A DNA stretch of 64,000 bases from Elmis aenea (GCA_947652605.1 OX393579.1:20915674-20979673), one strand, 5' to 3'. Numbered from the stretch's first letter, positions 22,195 to 33,353 are shown. Program-made: numbers and translations. Notes: generated by a model not told the origin, from the sequence alone.

Positions 22195-22808
22195 TTTTTT
22201 CGATCTTTTTGTTTAAGCGAGATATTTAACATTTTTGATATCTTTTTTAATACAGCGAACACCATTCTTGGCACTTTTCAAAAATGTTAAATATCTCGCT
22301 TAAACAAAAAGATCGAAAAAAACTAATAACATTTTTGGCATGGTTTTTTGTCCTTAATAAGACAGCGATGTTAATTTTTTTTTGCTGATACGGATATTGA
22401 TATATTACACCTAATTTTCTTGTTTTAAATAGCAACCAAGGTTGGCTTTGACATGAATCGAAAGCTTATTTTTTGCGCTTTTCATAAATATATAATTTGC
22501 TTATGGTTGCCATTTAAAATAAGAAAGTTAGGTGTAATATATCAATATTCGTACGAGTAAAAAAAAATTGAACATCACCATCTTATTAAGGACAAAACAC
22601 CGTGCCAAAAATGTTATTAAAGTTTTTATCGATCTTTTCGTTTAAGCGAGATATCTAACATTTTTGAAAAGTGCCAAAAATCGGTTTTTGGCTATATTTC
22701 GAAAATCAAAAAAGATATCAAAAATCTGTATGGCAATGGATTTCTCTCGAAAAAAGAACTTAAGACTACGTACTTAGTTTTTTTTCTCTCTGGTAATAAC
22801 CGAGATAC
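22195..22808. mobile_element. Foldback TA element, partial relative of 18033-19189
   Basis: Blocks shared with the 18033 and 58769 elements include TTAAATATCTCGCTTAAAC (about 22286), GGTTGGCTTTGACATG (22440), AAGAAAGTTAGGTGTAATAT (22521) and the final GGTAATAACCGAGATAC (22791-22807). The right arm is nearly complete but the terminal CACCCTG is gone. The left terminal arm is missing and replaced by a rearranged junction near 22240. Confidence 0.7.
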
Positions 22809-23264
22809 ATATGAAATAAATATCTTGGAAGGAAGACAAATGTCAAATATAACATTTAATCAATTTGGATGTTAAAAACTTTTTATACTCTATGAGAAAT
22901 TCAATAAAAACAAATAAATTTTACTTTCCCCGGTCTCCCTTAGGTTAAGTAGGATATATTTACAAAAGTCTTGTTTTTTTTAGCAGCTGACACAAGAATT
23001 ACCTCTGGACCAATATGACAAGTCGTTTATTGGCGATTTTTTCTACCTTAGAGTACCTAACAGTTATTGATCAAAACCAACCCAGCTGGAGCTTCACAAA
23101 ATCCAATAATATCCTAAAAATGAACAATTTCCAAGGAATTTATTGTCAGTTGCTTGGACCATGGGATGCCTTTTTATTGGTAAAAAATATAATTTTATTT
23201 GCGAATATTGGTAAATTGACCAAAATGCAAATAAACTTTTCCTTAAGTCATTACTTAACTGGAT
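22809..23264. other. No recognised gene; weak exon-like stretch
   Basis: A pyrimidine run ending in an AG lies at 22973-22983, followed by ~190 bases of higher-complexity sequence (about 22984-23180) up to a TTGGTAAAAAA. This resembles an exon with acceptor and donor sites. In the frame of the putative exon a TGA occurs after about 28 codons, and no encoded peptide is familiar, so I do not call it a gene. Confidence 0.3.
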
Positions 23265-23273
23265 TTTAATTAA

Positions 23274-24860
23274 GGAAGTGGCTATATGTCCGCCGGCGGA
23301 ATAGCTTATATAGACTTAGAATTCCGCCGGCCGGCGGAATTTATACGTTATACAGCTGCTTTCCGCCGTTGAAGCTGTAGTATGCGCACGCGCGGCGGAT
23401 TCGACTGTATTTTCTAGTTAAATTCTGCCGGCCGGCGGAATTGCTTCTATGCTTTGTAAAGTCCGCCGTAAACATAACTAACATTTTAGCTGTCATCAAT
23501 ACACAGTGATGGAGCTTGGCGCTGTTTTTGTGTCCTATAAGGAATTCACTGAAAAATTAAATCGTTTTTGCGACGCAGAGTTCGTGTCTTTCTATAAAAG
23601 AGACACGAACAATAGGAGCGCCAAAAAAAAAACAGATAGGCCAATTAATCCGGACTTAAAATATTACCAGCTAAAATACACACGTATTAAAGGTGGCAAA
23701 AACTTCAAACGATCTTTAATTGATAGAGAATTTTTTTCTCTTTCCAACCATATAAAGTTTTGTTAGTATTACATGAGAAAATGTTTGAGAAAAATTCAAA
23801 ATTTTACTTCAAAAATACAACTATCAACTAAAGGAAAAAAGTATAGGTTGCTATTTAAAAAAAATATGATAATAGACTGTCAGTTGCACATAATTGGCAA
23901 AAAAATTTAACTTTGTCAAAATGTAGCTAACAATTTGCCATATACTTTTTATATTAAACATATTTTCATAAAATTTGTATGTACGCCGTCACAGAGGCGT
24001 TTTCAGACTTTTTGCAAAGTCTGTATATTTTCATTTTTATTCTTATTGTTTATTTTCTGTTCTTTTAAAATAAAATCCAATAAAAAGTTTTAAAAAACGT
24101 TCACTTTAAAAAAAAAAATGCGAGGGATCTTAAGTACCTTAACGCCTTATAGTTTATGTGAATTATATCGAAACATGAACATGCACATTGCATTTTTTAC
24201 GAATATCAAGACTAAAACGTTTAACGATATTGGTACGTTTTTGTCTTGATTTTCGTCCGTGTTTGGAATCATCCCAAATCTAAGGGGTTGTTTGCTTTTA
24301 AACATTTGAACTACACGTCTAACTCATATTAAGTTATTTATTCTCTGTTAAACAAATATTTTTTAAATCCTAAAACTTCCATAATCTTAGCTTTTACCCA
24401 AGATGTTTTATTTGGGTCTCTATAATCTCTTACGTATACGTCATCCCTCATCCCCTATCTCAAATTGACGTACTATTTTCCCTTTAAAATTTTTAATGTC
24501 TTCTAGTCGAAAACGAATTTGGTTAAATTAAATCTAACCTGGTCCTTCAATTGACTTATACCTGTAGTGATAGTAACGCTTTATTTATCGGCAAATTCTT
24601 CATAGTTCATTTTGTTTGTTTACGAGTGAGAGTAATATTGACAGCTAAAATGTTGGTTATGTTTACGGCGGACTTTACAAATCATAGAAGCAATTCCGCC
24701 GGCCGGCGGAATTTAACTAGAAAATACAGTCGAATCCGCCACGCGTGCGCATAATACAGCTTCAACGGCGGAAAGTACCTGTATAACGTATAAAATCCGC
24801 CGGCCGGCGGAATTCTAAGTCTATATTAGCTATTCCGCCGGCGGACATATAGCCACTTCC
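23274..24860 (+). mobile_element. Mutator-like element (MULE) with ~220-bp inverted repeats
   Basis: The 1587-bp element is flanked by identical 9-bp TTTAATTAA copies at 23265-23273 and 24861-24869. Its terminal inverted repeats are about 220 bp each (23274-23494 and 24634-24860), beginning GGAAGTGGCTATATGTCCGC. They contain several CCGCCGGCCGGCGG palindromes and TATAACGTATA. Long TIRs with a 9-bp duplication are the signature of Mutator-like elements. A short coding remnant starts just inside the left TIR. The inner 870 bases lack the transposase core, so the element is non-autonomous. Confidence 0.85.
23509..23766 (+). pseudogene. ZSWIM3-like N-terminal fragment in the MULE
   Basis: The frame begins at the ATG just inside the left TIR and encodes 85 residues. 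It starts MELGAVFVSYKEFTEKLNRF, continues VSFYKRDTNNRSAKKKTDR, and has NPDLKYYQLKYTRIKGGKNF before stopping. Insect Mutator-like proteins and ZSWIM3-like host proteins typically open with ME-G--F-S--EF---L, a basic stretch, then L-Y--V-Y-C-HGG; the expected Cys here is an Arg (YTRIKGG). This region is thought to be a FAR1/WRKY-GCM1-like DNA-binding segment. The DDE core and SWIM finger are missing, since only spacer follows. It could be expressed as a TIR-driven small protein but more likely is a relic. Identification rests on motif memory. Confidence 0.5.
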
Positions 24861-24869
24861 TTTAATTAA

Positions 24870-25768
24870 ATGCATTTGTAATTTAAATCCTACTTTAATA
24901 TTTCTGATATGGTATGGTGTTTAAACCAATCGAACAAATAATTGAAACAAACCACATTTGAGCTATGCATTTTGGTGTTAGATATCCAGATCCAAGGGAG
25001 CTATAGATTGGCTATTCAACAACAGCTATGCAGCCCAACCGATGATTTTAATTAACTGGAAATTCATGCTTACAACTATTGTAAATTATCTAACTCTATT
25101 AATGGAACACTGCATGTCTGGTACATTCACTCGAGTTATTAACCAAATATGCAAAACAGTTTTTTATTTTAGTTGGTTTTGCGTTAAACAATTTCACATC
25201 GAAGGGATAACGTGTGTCGAGTTTGTATAACTTTAATATAAAGATACATTTGCAATTACGTTTCACATTTTATAATTGATATTTTATTTTATGATAGTTT
25301 ATTAAGCCTTGAAATAGCAATTTACTAGCACAAAAAATTTAAAATTGTATATTTACCTTGTTGTTTCATTATACTATTACACCGCTCTAAATATTTATTA
25401 AATGGTGTACCTTTAAAAAAACTATTGACAATACATAAGATTTTGGACGAATTATGCAATTTTATTTTGATTATTGAACTCGATTAGCACAATTACAATG
25501 AACTGTTTTATTGGATGTAATTAACCACGTTAATTAAGGTAATACTGCAGTGAAACATTCTGTATTGGGAAAAGTTCACAATTTTTGTGCAATGTGTTAA
25601 ACTATGACATCATCACATAAATCATAGATAATAATTTTTTTTTGTGTGTATTTTCAAAGTCGGGACCTACTCCAAAAAAATAGGAAATTCCTACAAAACG
25701 CATATCAGAATAAGTAAAATGTAAATATCTCAGAAAATATTCACTTTAGGTATAGGTAAGTATTTATA
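24870..25768. other. No gene recognised
   Basis: AT-rich; a 62-codon frame at 25042-25230 has no familiar motifs. No repeat ends seen. Confidence 0.4.
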
Positions 25769-25770
25769 TA

Positions 25771-26915
25771 CAGGGTGTCCCCGTTCACCGCGAATATTTT
25801 AAGTGGTGATAGAGGATTGAAAATGATGGAGGTCATTTTGAACACTTATTGAAGTAATTTTGTGGTTACATGTTAATTTTATTGCGTCCAGATGGATTTG
25901 CATTGTTTTGCATTTTATCGTTTTTTTTTTTCACCTTTTTCACTATTATAAACATTTCTGTGATACATTTAGTTTTATTGAACAACATATTTACCAAAGT
26001 TGTAGTCCGTTAAATGCCTTATCCGCAGTAGGCATCCGTTTTGCTCTACGACGTTTCGTTAAAAAGATGCGGCGTTTTTAAAAATTTACATAACTTATTT
26101 ATATGCAATTTTACATTTTTTTGTTAAATTTGTTCGTTAGCTCCTTAAAAAAAATGATAAGGGGTGGTTTTCTCAAGAATTTTAAACTTCATAAAAAGCT
26201 TTGAAACTGATGAGATACATAATTTTATGAATCTTGCCGATGCTATGGCATTTTTAAGTACAAAATATCATAATTACCGGGAGTTTTTGTTTTTCGAAAA
26301 CGATAAAATGTAAATGCATCTGGACGCAATAAAATTAACATGTAACCACAAAATTACTTCAATAAGTGTTCAAAATGACCTCCATCATTTTCAATCACGT
26401 AATCGCACTCTCTTTAAAAGCATTTTTAAATACAAAACAATATTTGTAGGAAATTTTGTTTTTGCACTCTATTCCTTATTTTCAGCTTTTCCGGAAAATC
26501 GGTTTGATTTTCAAAAAATTTCACTATACCAAAGTTGTAGCCCATAAAATTTGCTATCCGGAATGGGCCGTCGGTTTTTTTGTACAACCTTTCGTTTTAA
26601 AGATACAGCGGTTGCAAAGTCTAAGAAACAATTAAATTTTTTACATTTTTTACATTTTTTTGTACAAACTGCTTTATAACTCTCAAACCATTGCCTGTAG
26701 ACAAAAAATAAATAGAACTAATTTTGTAGAGAATTTCATGCTCTATTAAAAAGCATTAAGGTATTTTACTATAAAATTGATATTTTCGGCTACAGAGTCT
26801 TATAAATGCAGAAGTGTAAAAAAATCAAGTAAGTGTTGATATCAGCTTGGCATTTGATTTTAGGAAAAAATTTTACTTGAAATTTTTTCTTAGAAAAAGG
26901 TCCTCTATCACCCTG
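25771..26915. mobile_element. TA element with internal inverted arms (CAGGGTGTCCCCG)
   Basis: TA copies lie at 25769-25770 and 26916-26917. The left end is CAGGGTGTCCCCG, the right ends CTATCACCCTG, and GTGATAGAGGA (25806) is mirrored by TCCTCTATCAC (26900). A long inverted pair lies inside: TGAAAATGATGGAGGTCATT (25819) matches the complement of 26372-26392, and TGCGTCCAGATG (25883) matches CATCTGGACGCA (26316). The palindrome therefore occupies 25806-26395, with extra DNA to the right. CCAAAGTTGTAG recurs at 25993 and 26529, suggesting an internal duplication. The predicted peptides are shadows of this structure. Confidence 0.7.
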
Positions 26916-26969
26916 TATAAGTATAAGTTAAAGAAAAACAAAAATGCAACAAAATAGCGTAATAATATA

Positions 26970-27480
26970 CAGGGTGTTTTATTTAAAAAAATAAAGTTAT
27001 TGATGTTTGAAAATTGGGAAGTTGGTACAAACCCTGTATAATATAAATTAATTTTGGTGTATTTAGACTATGACGCCACCTTTTGACTTTGTATGTACAA
27101 AATAGCATTTGCCAATTATTGTTCATAACGTTGTGCTCTTGACAAGTATTGTACCATGTTTTTCTGGAAATTCAAAGAGTTTTTGAGATAAAGTGGCAAT
27201 GTCTCAAAAAAATGATAAAAATAATATACTGTCAAATGGATATTTTCTTGCTGAATTCGATATTGCAAAAATATACTGGGTGTTCAACTAAAAAAAAATA
27301 CCTTTAGTGACGCCCCACTTTTATGAAACACCCTGTATACTTGAAACTAATTTTAAAATATGCACGTCTAGAAATATTATAAGTTTCATTCAAAACTTTT
27401 TTTGATAAGTTGACATTAAGGGCAATAAGGGACTTTATCGCACTACTGGTTCACCCTGTATATGTACTAATTACGTTTTT
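26970..27480. repeat. Cluster of CAGGGTG/CACCCTG termini
   Basis: CAGGGTGTTTTATTT at 26970 and AACCCTGTA at 27031 could bound a 67-bp unit. CTGGGTGTTCAAC at 27276 and CACCCTGTA at 27329 bound a 60-bp unit. A further CACCCTGTATA lies at 27449. These may be minimal deletion derivatives or colliding ends of larger, fragmented elements. Confidence 0.5.
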
Positions 27481-27489
27481 TTTTTAGTG

Positions 27490-27539
27490 AAAGGAGTCGG
27501 GTCGGAGTCGGTTATTTCTCGGACGGCTTCCCATCCCTG
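27490..27539. mobile_element. Single hAT-like end (CCCATCCCTG)
   Basis: GGAGTCGGGTCGGAGTCGG and CTCGGACGGCTTCCCATCCCTG form a typical hAT subterminal region (complement starts CAGGGATGGGAAG). No left end was found. Confidence 0.45.
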
Positions 27540-28470
27540 GAAATGTGATTAATTTTATGATAAAAATATCCATTTAAGTTGGTGAATTATAATTTGTTTA
27601 AGTATTATCAACTAACTTAGCGTTTTCCTCAATGCACTTACAATAAGCTTGAGTGTTGTGTTTATTTTTATAAACTTAATATGGAACTAGCGGACCGTAA
27701 ACGTAAACTTTAATTTTACGTCTCAGTAAAGATTAGAATAGACTTAATCTAAGCCATAACACTGCCAATCAAAACGGACGTGAACACGTGAAATGTCACC
27801 CTGACAGTCAATTTCAAGAATTCTACCCTATAAATGTCCTAGTTCTAATACTTGAATACGACCGCCAAGGATTTCAGTGGTTAAGCTAAGCCTGCCAGTG
27901 ACACGCTGAAGTGACATATAATTTCTGAAAATATTAACGCCAAATATTTTATTTTAGAATAAACGTGACGAGGGTCAAGTTCATATACCATTTTTAATAG
28001 TACGAACGTCTTTTAATTTAATTTTATTTTCAAATATAATGCATATTTTTCGCGGTTTTTAATAAATTATATCTACAAATCTTTGTACTGCAATGATTTC
28101 CAAACGTTTTATTTGTTTTTTTTTCTAGATTATTTCCGACCTTGGTAATCATTTGTTATTACCCAAACGATTGTTTTGAAATTTGTTCTCAATTTATTAA
28201 CAGCCTTTTTCTTACAAACTAAACTGTCATACATAAACTATATGGGTTTTTAAATTTCATTACTATCACGTAAACGGATGTACTGGCGTTTAAAATTATA
28301 TCAATCTAATTTTATAATTTGTTACTTACTGATAGACCGCTTTCGCTAAAAATCGATTTGACAAATAATATTGTATTCAACAGTACTATACACTAATGTT
28401 TCTCATATTTGAATTTTTATAATGGCAAAGTAAATGTCCCGATAGATAAATTTGAAGACGTAAAAATATA
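27540..28470. other. No gene recognised
   Basis: AT-rich, no credible coding frame, hairpin or element end. Confidence 0.4.
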
Positions 28471-28472
28471 TA

Positions 28473-28862
28473 CAGGATGTCCCAATGAACTATAGTCTGA
28501 ATTATCCTGATTGTATTTAAAAGGATCTCCAACAAACCTAATGCAGTATTAAATGATGAATACTCTTGGTTTTCCTTTTCATGGATACTTCAGATAAACG
28601 CGATAAAAGTGGTTTACAGTTATTAATATTGGCATTTGTTGTCATTTCCAAGGCTTACTATTTAAAAATGTTGCAATTTCACTCTGTGATTAAAAAAAAA
28701 ACAGTTGCCTATCGCAGATTTGACATACGTCATCGTAGAGATAACAATTGCACATCACTTAATAGAGAATTTGTCGCCGTTTCCAAAAATATAAGGTTTG
28801 TTTGGTTTATTTTCAATAATTAAAAAGTTATGGGGGTGCGATAGGCAAACTAAATCACCCGG
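28473..28862. mobile_element. TA element with variant ends (CAGGATG / CACCCGG)
   Basis: TA lies at 28471-28472 and 28863-28864. The ends CAGGATGTCCC and AATCACCCGG are degenerate CAGGGTG termini. The 390-bp interior includes an 85-codon frame (28566-28823) with no recognisable motif, which I regard as chance. Confidence 0.5.
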
Positions 28863-29349
28863 TATAAAAGGTGACCAGATGTATTTCTTTTGGAAGTATG
28901 GCACTTTCTTTGAGAGTGCCTCTTTTTTTTGGGACCAACAAATTTTATTTCCAATGATATACTTCTTTATGTTGTTCTAAAAGTTGGTCTTCTTTGCACT
29001 GATGTTTTTTTCAGATAAGAATGAAACAAAATAATGAATGGACAAAAAAATACATTCCCAGGAGTAAGTAAATAAAAAATCAATTAATTTTAATATGTTT
29101 TTCATAAAATCACTTCTTTCTTTAATTAAGAACGTCGTTATTGATTTTTTATGTGTAGGTACTAGCACCGTAGCAATGCATTGGCAACGGGGCAAGTGCC
29201 AAGGGCGCGAGGCGCGAGGGGCGCCAAGCGCAAACATTTTTGCACCCTGGCCTAAAATACAAAAACATCAAGCGCCCTTTGCTAAAAATCTTGCCGCCCC
29301 AATATGTATCTGCGATTTTCCGTCAGTGGACGGTGATTCCCCTTTTAAA

Positions 29350-29766
29350 CGGAGCTCGAAACCGAAAAAATTAGTTAACAGTTAACCAAAATCGAGAACT
29401 TTGTTTTTATAACGATTTTTGGTTATAAACCGGTTTAAAGACCGGTTAAAAAACGGGTAAAAGAACCGGTTTTTAACATAATTTAGATTGGAAAGGCAAA
29501 GTATGAACATATATCTATTTATAATTTTATAATATATTTACAAACAAGCGTTTAGTTATGACTTCTGGTAAACTAATCGCATTTAATACAGATTTTGTAT
29601 TTTTTAAAGTAATTTTTATTGAAGAATGATGTTAAAAAACCGGGTTTTAATTATTTTATTTAAAGGTTGCCGTTTTTTTGCCATTAAAAATAACGGTTTC
29701 GGTTTCAATTGAAAACCACTTTTACGGACAAAAAATAACCGTTTTTTTAACCGGTTTCTTGTCCTG
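29350..29766. mobile_element. Second ACCGG-rich hAT MITE copy
   Basis: It aligns over its length with 3290-3747: CGGAGCTCGAAACCGAAAAA at the left, ATCGAGAACTTTG, an AATAACGGTTTCGGTTTC block and CCGGTTTCTTGTCCTG at the right. Flanks CTTTTAAA (29342-29349) and CTTATAAA (29767-29774) agree at 7 of 8. It is more diverged than the first copy and older than its host is intact. Confidence 0.75.
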
Positions 29767-29865
29767 CTTATAAACCAATAGCAAAAATGGCCCTGCACGC
29801 TAACCTGATGGATGAATTCAAGAGCTGACACTGGAAATCCCCGTTTTTCCGTTTATAGTCAACTA

Positions 29866-30190
29866 GGCGATTTACCCGGCGTTGCACGGGTGATTACAAT
29901 TCTCTTTTATCAATCACAGACTACTCGCGCTCCGCGCTCGCGCCCGGCGGACGTTCCCAAACGTTCAATTACAGACTACTGGCGCTCCGCGCTCGCGCTC
30001 GGCGGACGTTTCCGGCCGTTCCCGGGCATTTATGGCCGTTCTTTATACGGCGTTTGATCCGTCAGGTCCTAAATAGTAACTGTGCAAAATTTGGTCCCGA
30101 TCGGTCAACGGACCTAGGATTCTATAGCGAACAAACAAACAAACAAACAAACAAACAAACACACAAACAAGCTCTTTTATATATATAGAT
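29866..30190. repeat. Dispersed repeat with GC-rich duplication and (AAAC)n
   Basis: The unit begins near CGATTTACCCGGCGTTGCAC, contains GTGCAAAATTTGGTCCCGAT and GGACCTAGGATTCTATAGCG, and ends in a ~42-bp (AAAC)n tract (30129-30170) followed by TCTTTTATATATATAGAT. Similar repeats with this order of motifs are, as I recall, common in arthropod genomes, but I cannot name the class. A 55-bp tandem duplication (29917-29971 and 29972-30020) carries CGCGCTCCGCGCTCGCG, unusually CpG-rich for this DNA. Confidence 0.6.
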
Positions 30191-30465
30191 AAGAAGATAA
30201 TCTTATGAAATTTGGCAGCAGATGAGCAGAGCATTTGTAGATCAATCTGTTACGTATGGTACATAGGTTATGCGCCTATGTACAATAGTCAGCATTCTTA
30301 TGAATATTTACTTAAAAAATTGTGGCTCCATCTATATCCGAACTACGACGATGTAGGTACATAATTCAGGCCAATCCTGTACATATTAAATATTTAATTT
30401 TATGTTTGGTTTCTTTATGATAAATTGTTGCTTATAAATCTTATAATAACAATATTTCTTAAAAT

Positions 30466-30884
30466 AATAGTTATTTATGTATCAAGGCCAAAAAGTGTAA
30501 CTTTTTCGGCCGCGTCTGGTTTGCTGGCCGAGACGTAGTCGAGGCCAGCAAACAGGCAAGGTCGAAAAAGTACGTTTTGGCCGAGGTGCATATTACATTT
30601 TTTGTGCGATCGAATTAAAAACAATTTAAATTTTTAGTAATTTTCAAAATTATAGGTTAGAAACTACGTGACATTCTGTCACTGACAGATGACGGCGTAT
30701 GTACTGCATTACCGGCCCTCTCCTTAGCAACGGCCGTAAAAGTTACTTTTTCGGCCGTTGCTAAGGGTAACGGCCTGAAAAGTAACTTTTACGGCCGTTG
30801 CTAAGGATAGGGCCGGTAATGCAGTACTTTATGGTTGCTAACGCGTCCGTCAAACAGCTGTTTCTAGTACGATCGCACAAAAAA
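30466..30884 (+). mobile_element. GGCC-rich double-hairpin unit, copy 2
   Basis: The unit runs from AATAGTTATTTATGTATCAA to GATCGCACAAAAAA. Hairpin 1 (30486-30582) has GGCCAAAA-TTTTTCGGCC arms around GTTTGCTGGCC/GGCCAGCAAAC. An internal TTTTTTGTGCGATCG (30598-30612) is the inverted copy of the right end, so the right ~287 bp could be an inner element. Hairpin 2 (30701-30827) is bounded by GTACTGCATTACCGGCC and its complement and repeats CTTAGCAACGGCC four times in alternating orientation. Copies 2 and 3 differ at only a handful of bases. Confidence 0.75.
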
Positions 30885-30986
30885 TACGTTAAAAAAAGGG
30901 CGCCATTTTAGGTATTTGCCAAGGGCGACAAAAACATTGCTACGGCTCTGGTAGGTACTCTTTGTGATTTTTTAAATCTGGTCACA

Positions 30987-32297
30987 GTGATACATTTACC
31001 ATTGTGGTCAGTTTTTGTGGAAGTTGTACAACTTACTAATAAGCACAGATTTACAAAATTAATGTATTCACATTAAAAAAAATGTTTTGCGAAGTAATTC
31101 AGAGAGAGTAGATATTTGGTACTTTTGCAGAAAAGCTAATTTAGCTACATTGTGAGTTGTCTGAGAGTTTCAAATTCACCGTCGTTTAATTCAAAGCCCT
31201 TTTGATCGAGGGTGGCTATTGAGTGACAAACATTCGACAAAGTGTCTTTTTGAATGACCGAACACAGCTGTTATTACGAGTTGCTGGTTTGGTTCTTTAC
31301 GCTTAATCAGTTAGGCAACCCTTTGAGTTGAAGGGGATGTTTATAAAAATAAACCTGGGCAAAAACCGCTTAGAATAATCAGAAAAAACACAGTTTAGCA
31401 GGAAATTATTTACAGACTGAAATTATTTAGGAGTTTTTGTTACTCCAAATCTCGAAACTGATCATATTTATAAAATCCAATATGGCGCCTATAAGAAGTG
31501 ATAAATTTAAAATTTCTAATGTTGGTTATTAAAAAGTTATAATTTAAAACTGAAGGTTTATTAATTTTTTTGGAGATAATTTAGAAATTGGACACAGTTA
31601 ACACAGGTTTTTTTCAAACTTTTTAATGTCGCGGTACACTTTTAACAAGACAAAAATTTCGCGGCACACCATCAGCCTAATTCACTAGGTATATTGCCAA
31701 GAGATAAGCAAAAACAAAACTTTTCTAACCCTTCTAAAAATTTTGAGGCCATTTTAATAAAATAATTTCGATGATAAAATTAACAGTGTACACACATAAA
31801 TTTTTGTACCAAAAGTGTTTATCTATTTAGGTGAATTAAGATGCATTTTAGACAATTTTAATTCCAGTACAACAAATTGGCAATTTTACAAATTTTTGTA
31901 TTACAATGTTATAACCTTGTACACGATATTCTGTTAATTTTCTCCAATTTTATGGTTTTTTATGCCGCATGTTACTACTTAAACCCGTTATTGCATATTC
32001 ATAATAAATTTTTAAAACTTAAATAAACAAATTAACACAAACTTGTGTAAAAAATGGAACTGTTTTGTAAATTATTTGTACAAACCATAATAAAAATTGT
32101 CTAAAATACACTTAAATTCACAAGAATAGATAGTTACTTTTGAGACCCCTTGTATTTATAAAACAAGTAAATAATTATAAAATTATTATATAATTATAAA
32201 AAAAAGGGATAGGGTAAAAGTAGTTTGGTTTAATTTATCTTATCTTCAAATTGAACCCTTAAACATTAAAAAAAAATTCTTTACACAGTAGTATGCT
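30987..32297. other. No gene; one hAT-like left end
   Basis: CACAGGTTTTTTTCAAAC at about 31603, followed by GTCGCGGTACACTTTTAAC and TCGCGGCACACC (to ~31680), matches the left end of the hAT element at 62939. No right end was found. The rest is AT-rich without features. Confidence 0.5.
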
Positions 32298-32716
32298 AAT
32301 AGTTATTTATGTATCAAGGCCAAAAAGTGTAACTTTTTCGGCCGCGTCTGGTTTGCTGGCCGAGACGTAGTCAAGGCCAGCAAACAGGCAAGGCCGAAAA
32401 AGTACGTTTTGGCCGAGGTGCATATTACATTTTTTGTGCGATCGAATTAAAAACAATTTAAATTTTTAGTAATTTTCAAAATTTTAGGTTAGAAACTACG
32501 TGACATTCTGTCACTGACAGATGACGGCGTATGTACTGCATTACCGGCCCTCTCCTTAGCAACGGCCGTAAAAGTTACTTTTTCGGCCGTTGCTAAGGGT
32601 AACGGCCTGAAAAGTAACTTTTACGGCCGTTGCTAAGGATGGGGCCGGTAATGCAGTACTTTATGGTTGCTAACGCGTCCGTCAAACAGCTGTTTCTAGT
32701 ACGATCGCACAAAAAA
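32298..32716 (+). mobile_element. GGCC-rich double-hairpin unit, copy 3
   Basis: Same orientation and extent as copy 2, only 1.4 kb downstream of it. Visible differences are few (for example GTAGTCAAGG for GTAGTCGAGG, and AAGGATGGGGCC for AAGGATAGGGCC). Both hairpins, the internal TTTTTTGTGCGATCG and both outer ends are preserved. Flanking DNA differs completely from copy 2, so this is separate insertion, not a local tandem duplication. Confidence 0.75.
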
Positions 32717-33353
32717 CAAATTAATCGGTTCTAGAACCTCATTATTTATAGCTTCTGTTCATTCTGGCATTTATTTAAATTTATGTCTTTGGTGGCAATC
32801 CGTTCCAGAATCATTTAACATAACAACGTTAGCAAGAAAATCCAAAATCAAAAATAATATAAAACTAATTTATTTAACTACAACTTAAAAATTTAAATAG
32901 TCTTCTTTTAGTGCAAATACGAATAAACCTCATCTAATAAATAAAAATTATTTCTTTTTTAATACATAACTTATAATTAGCCTTTTTACTCTATTTTACC
33001 TGCTCATAAGTAAAATTTTGAAGCATGATAATAAAAAAATGAGTGCGAAAGGCACAATTGAGCAAATAACTGGACGGTTCGTTGTAGCATCTAGTACATT
33101 GTAAAATTCCGATTGTATTGATTACAACTTCGTTGCAACATTTTTTGTCAGAATGTCCCATTTTTATCCAACTCTTTGGTTTTTAGAGGATGCAGTTTTT
33201 CTGTTATCATAATTGTATTATGTCTAATGTTATTATTTTCTTTTTTATGTTCTGCATCTATCTTTCACAAAAACAGCCCTGACACTGACAGAATGACAGA
33301 AGAAAAATGAAAATGTTTAGGTTCCATAACCTAAAGGTCACAGTTATTGATTT
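32717..33353. other. AT-rich DNA, no gene seen
   Basis: Nothing recognisable. Confidence 0.4.

Larger units (their letters stand above)
29163..30950. mobile_element. hAT-like element filled with three later insertions
   Basis: Exact GTAGGTAC octamers flank the unit (29155-29162 and 30951-30958). The left end TAGCACCGTAGCAATG and the complement of the right end CAGAGCCGTAGCAATG match at 13 of 16. Subterminal blocks AAGTGCCAAGGGCGCGAGG and GCCAAGGGCGAC are GC-rich, as in other hAT elements. Inside lie an ACCGG hAT MITE (29350-29766), a GC-rich repeat with an (AAAC)n run (29866-30190) and the GGCC double-hairpin unit (30466-30884). Little of its own sequence remains. A possible outer element is suggested by GGTGACCAGAT at 28868 and ATCTGGTCACAG at 30975. 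Confidence 0.75.

Noticed and set aside
28566..28823. 85-codon frame inside a TA element
   Set aside because: No transposase or other motif; the element is short and non-autonomous.
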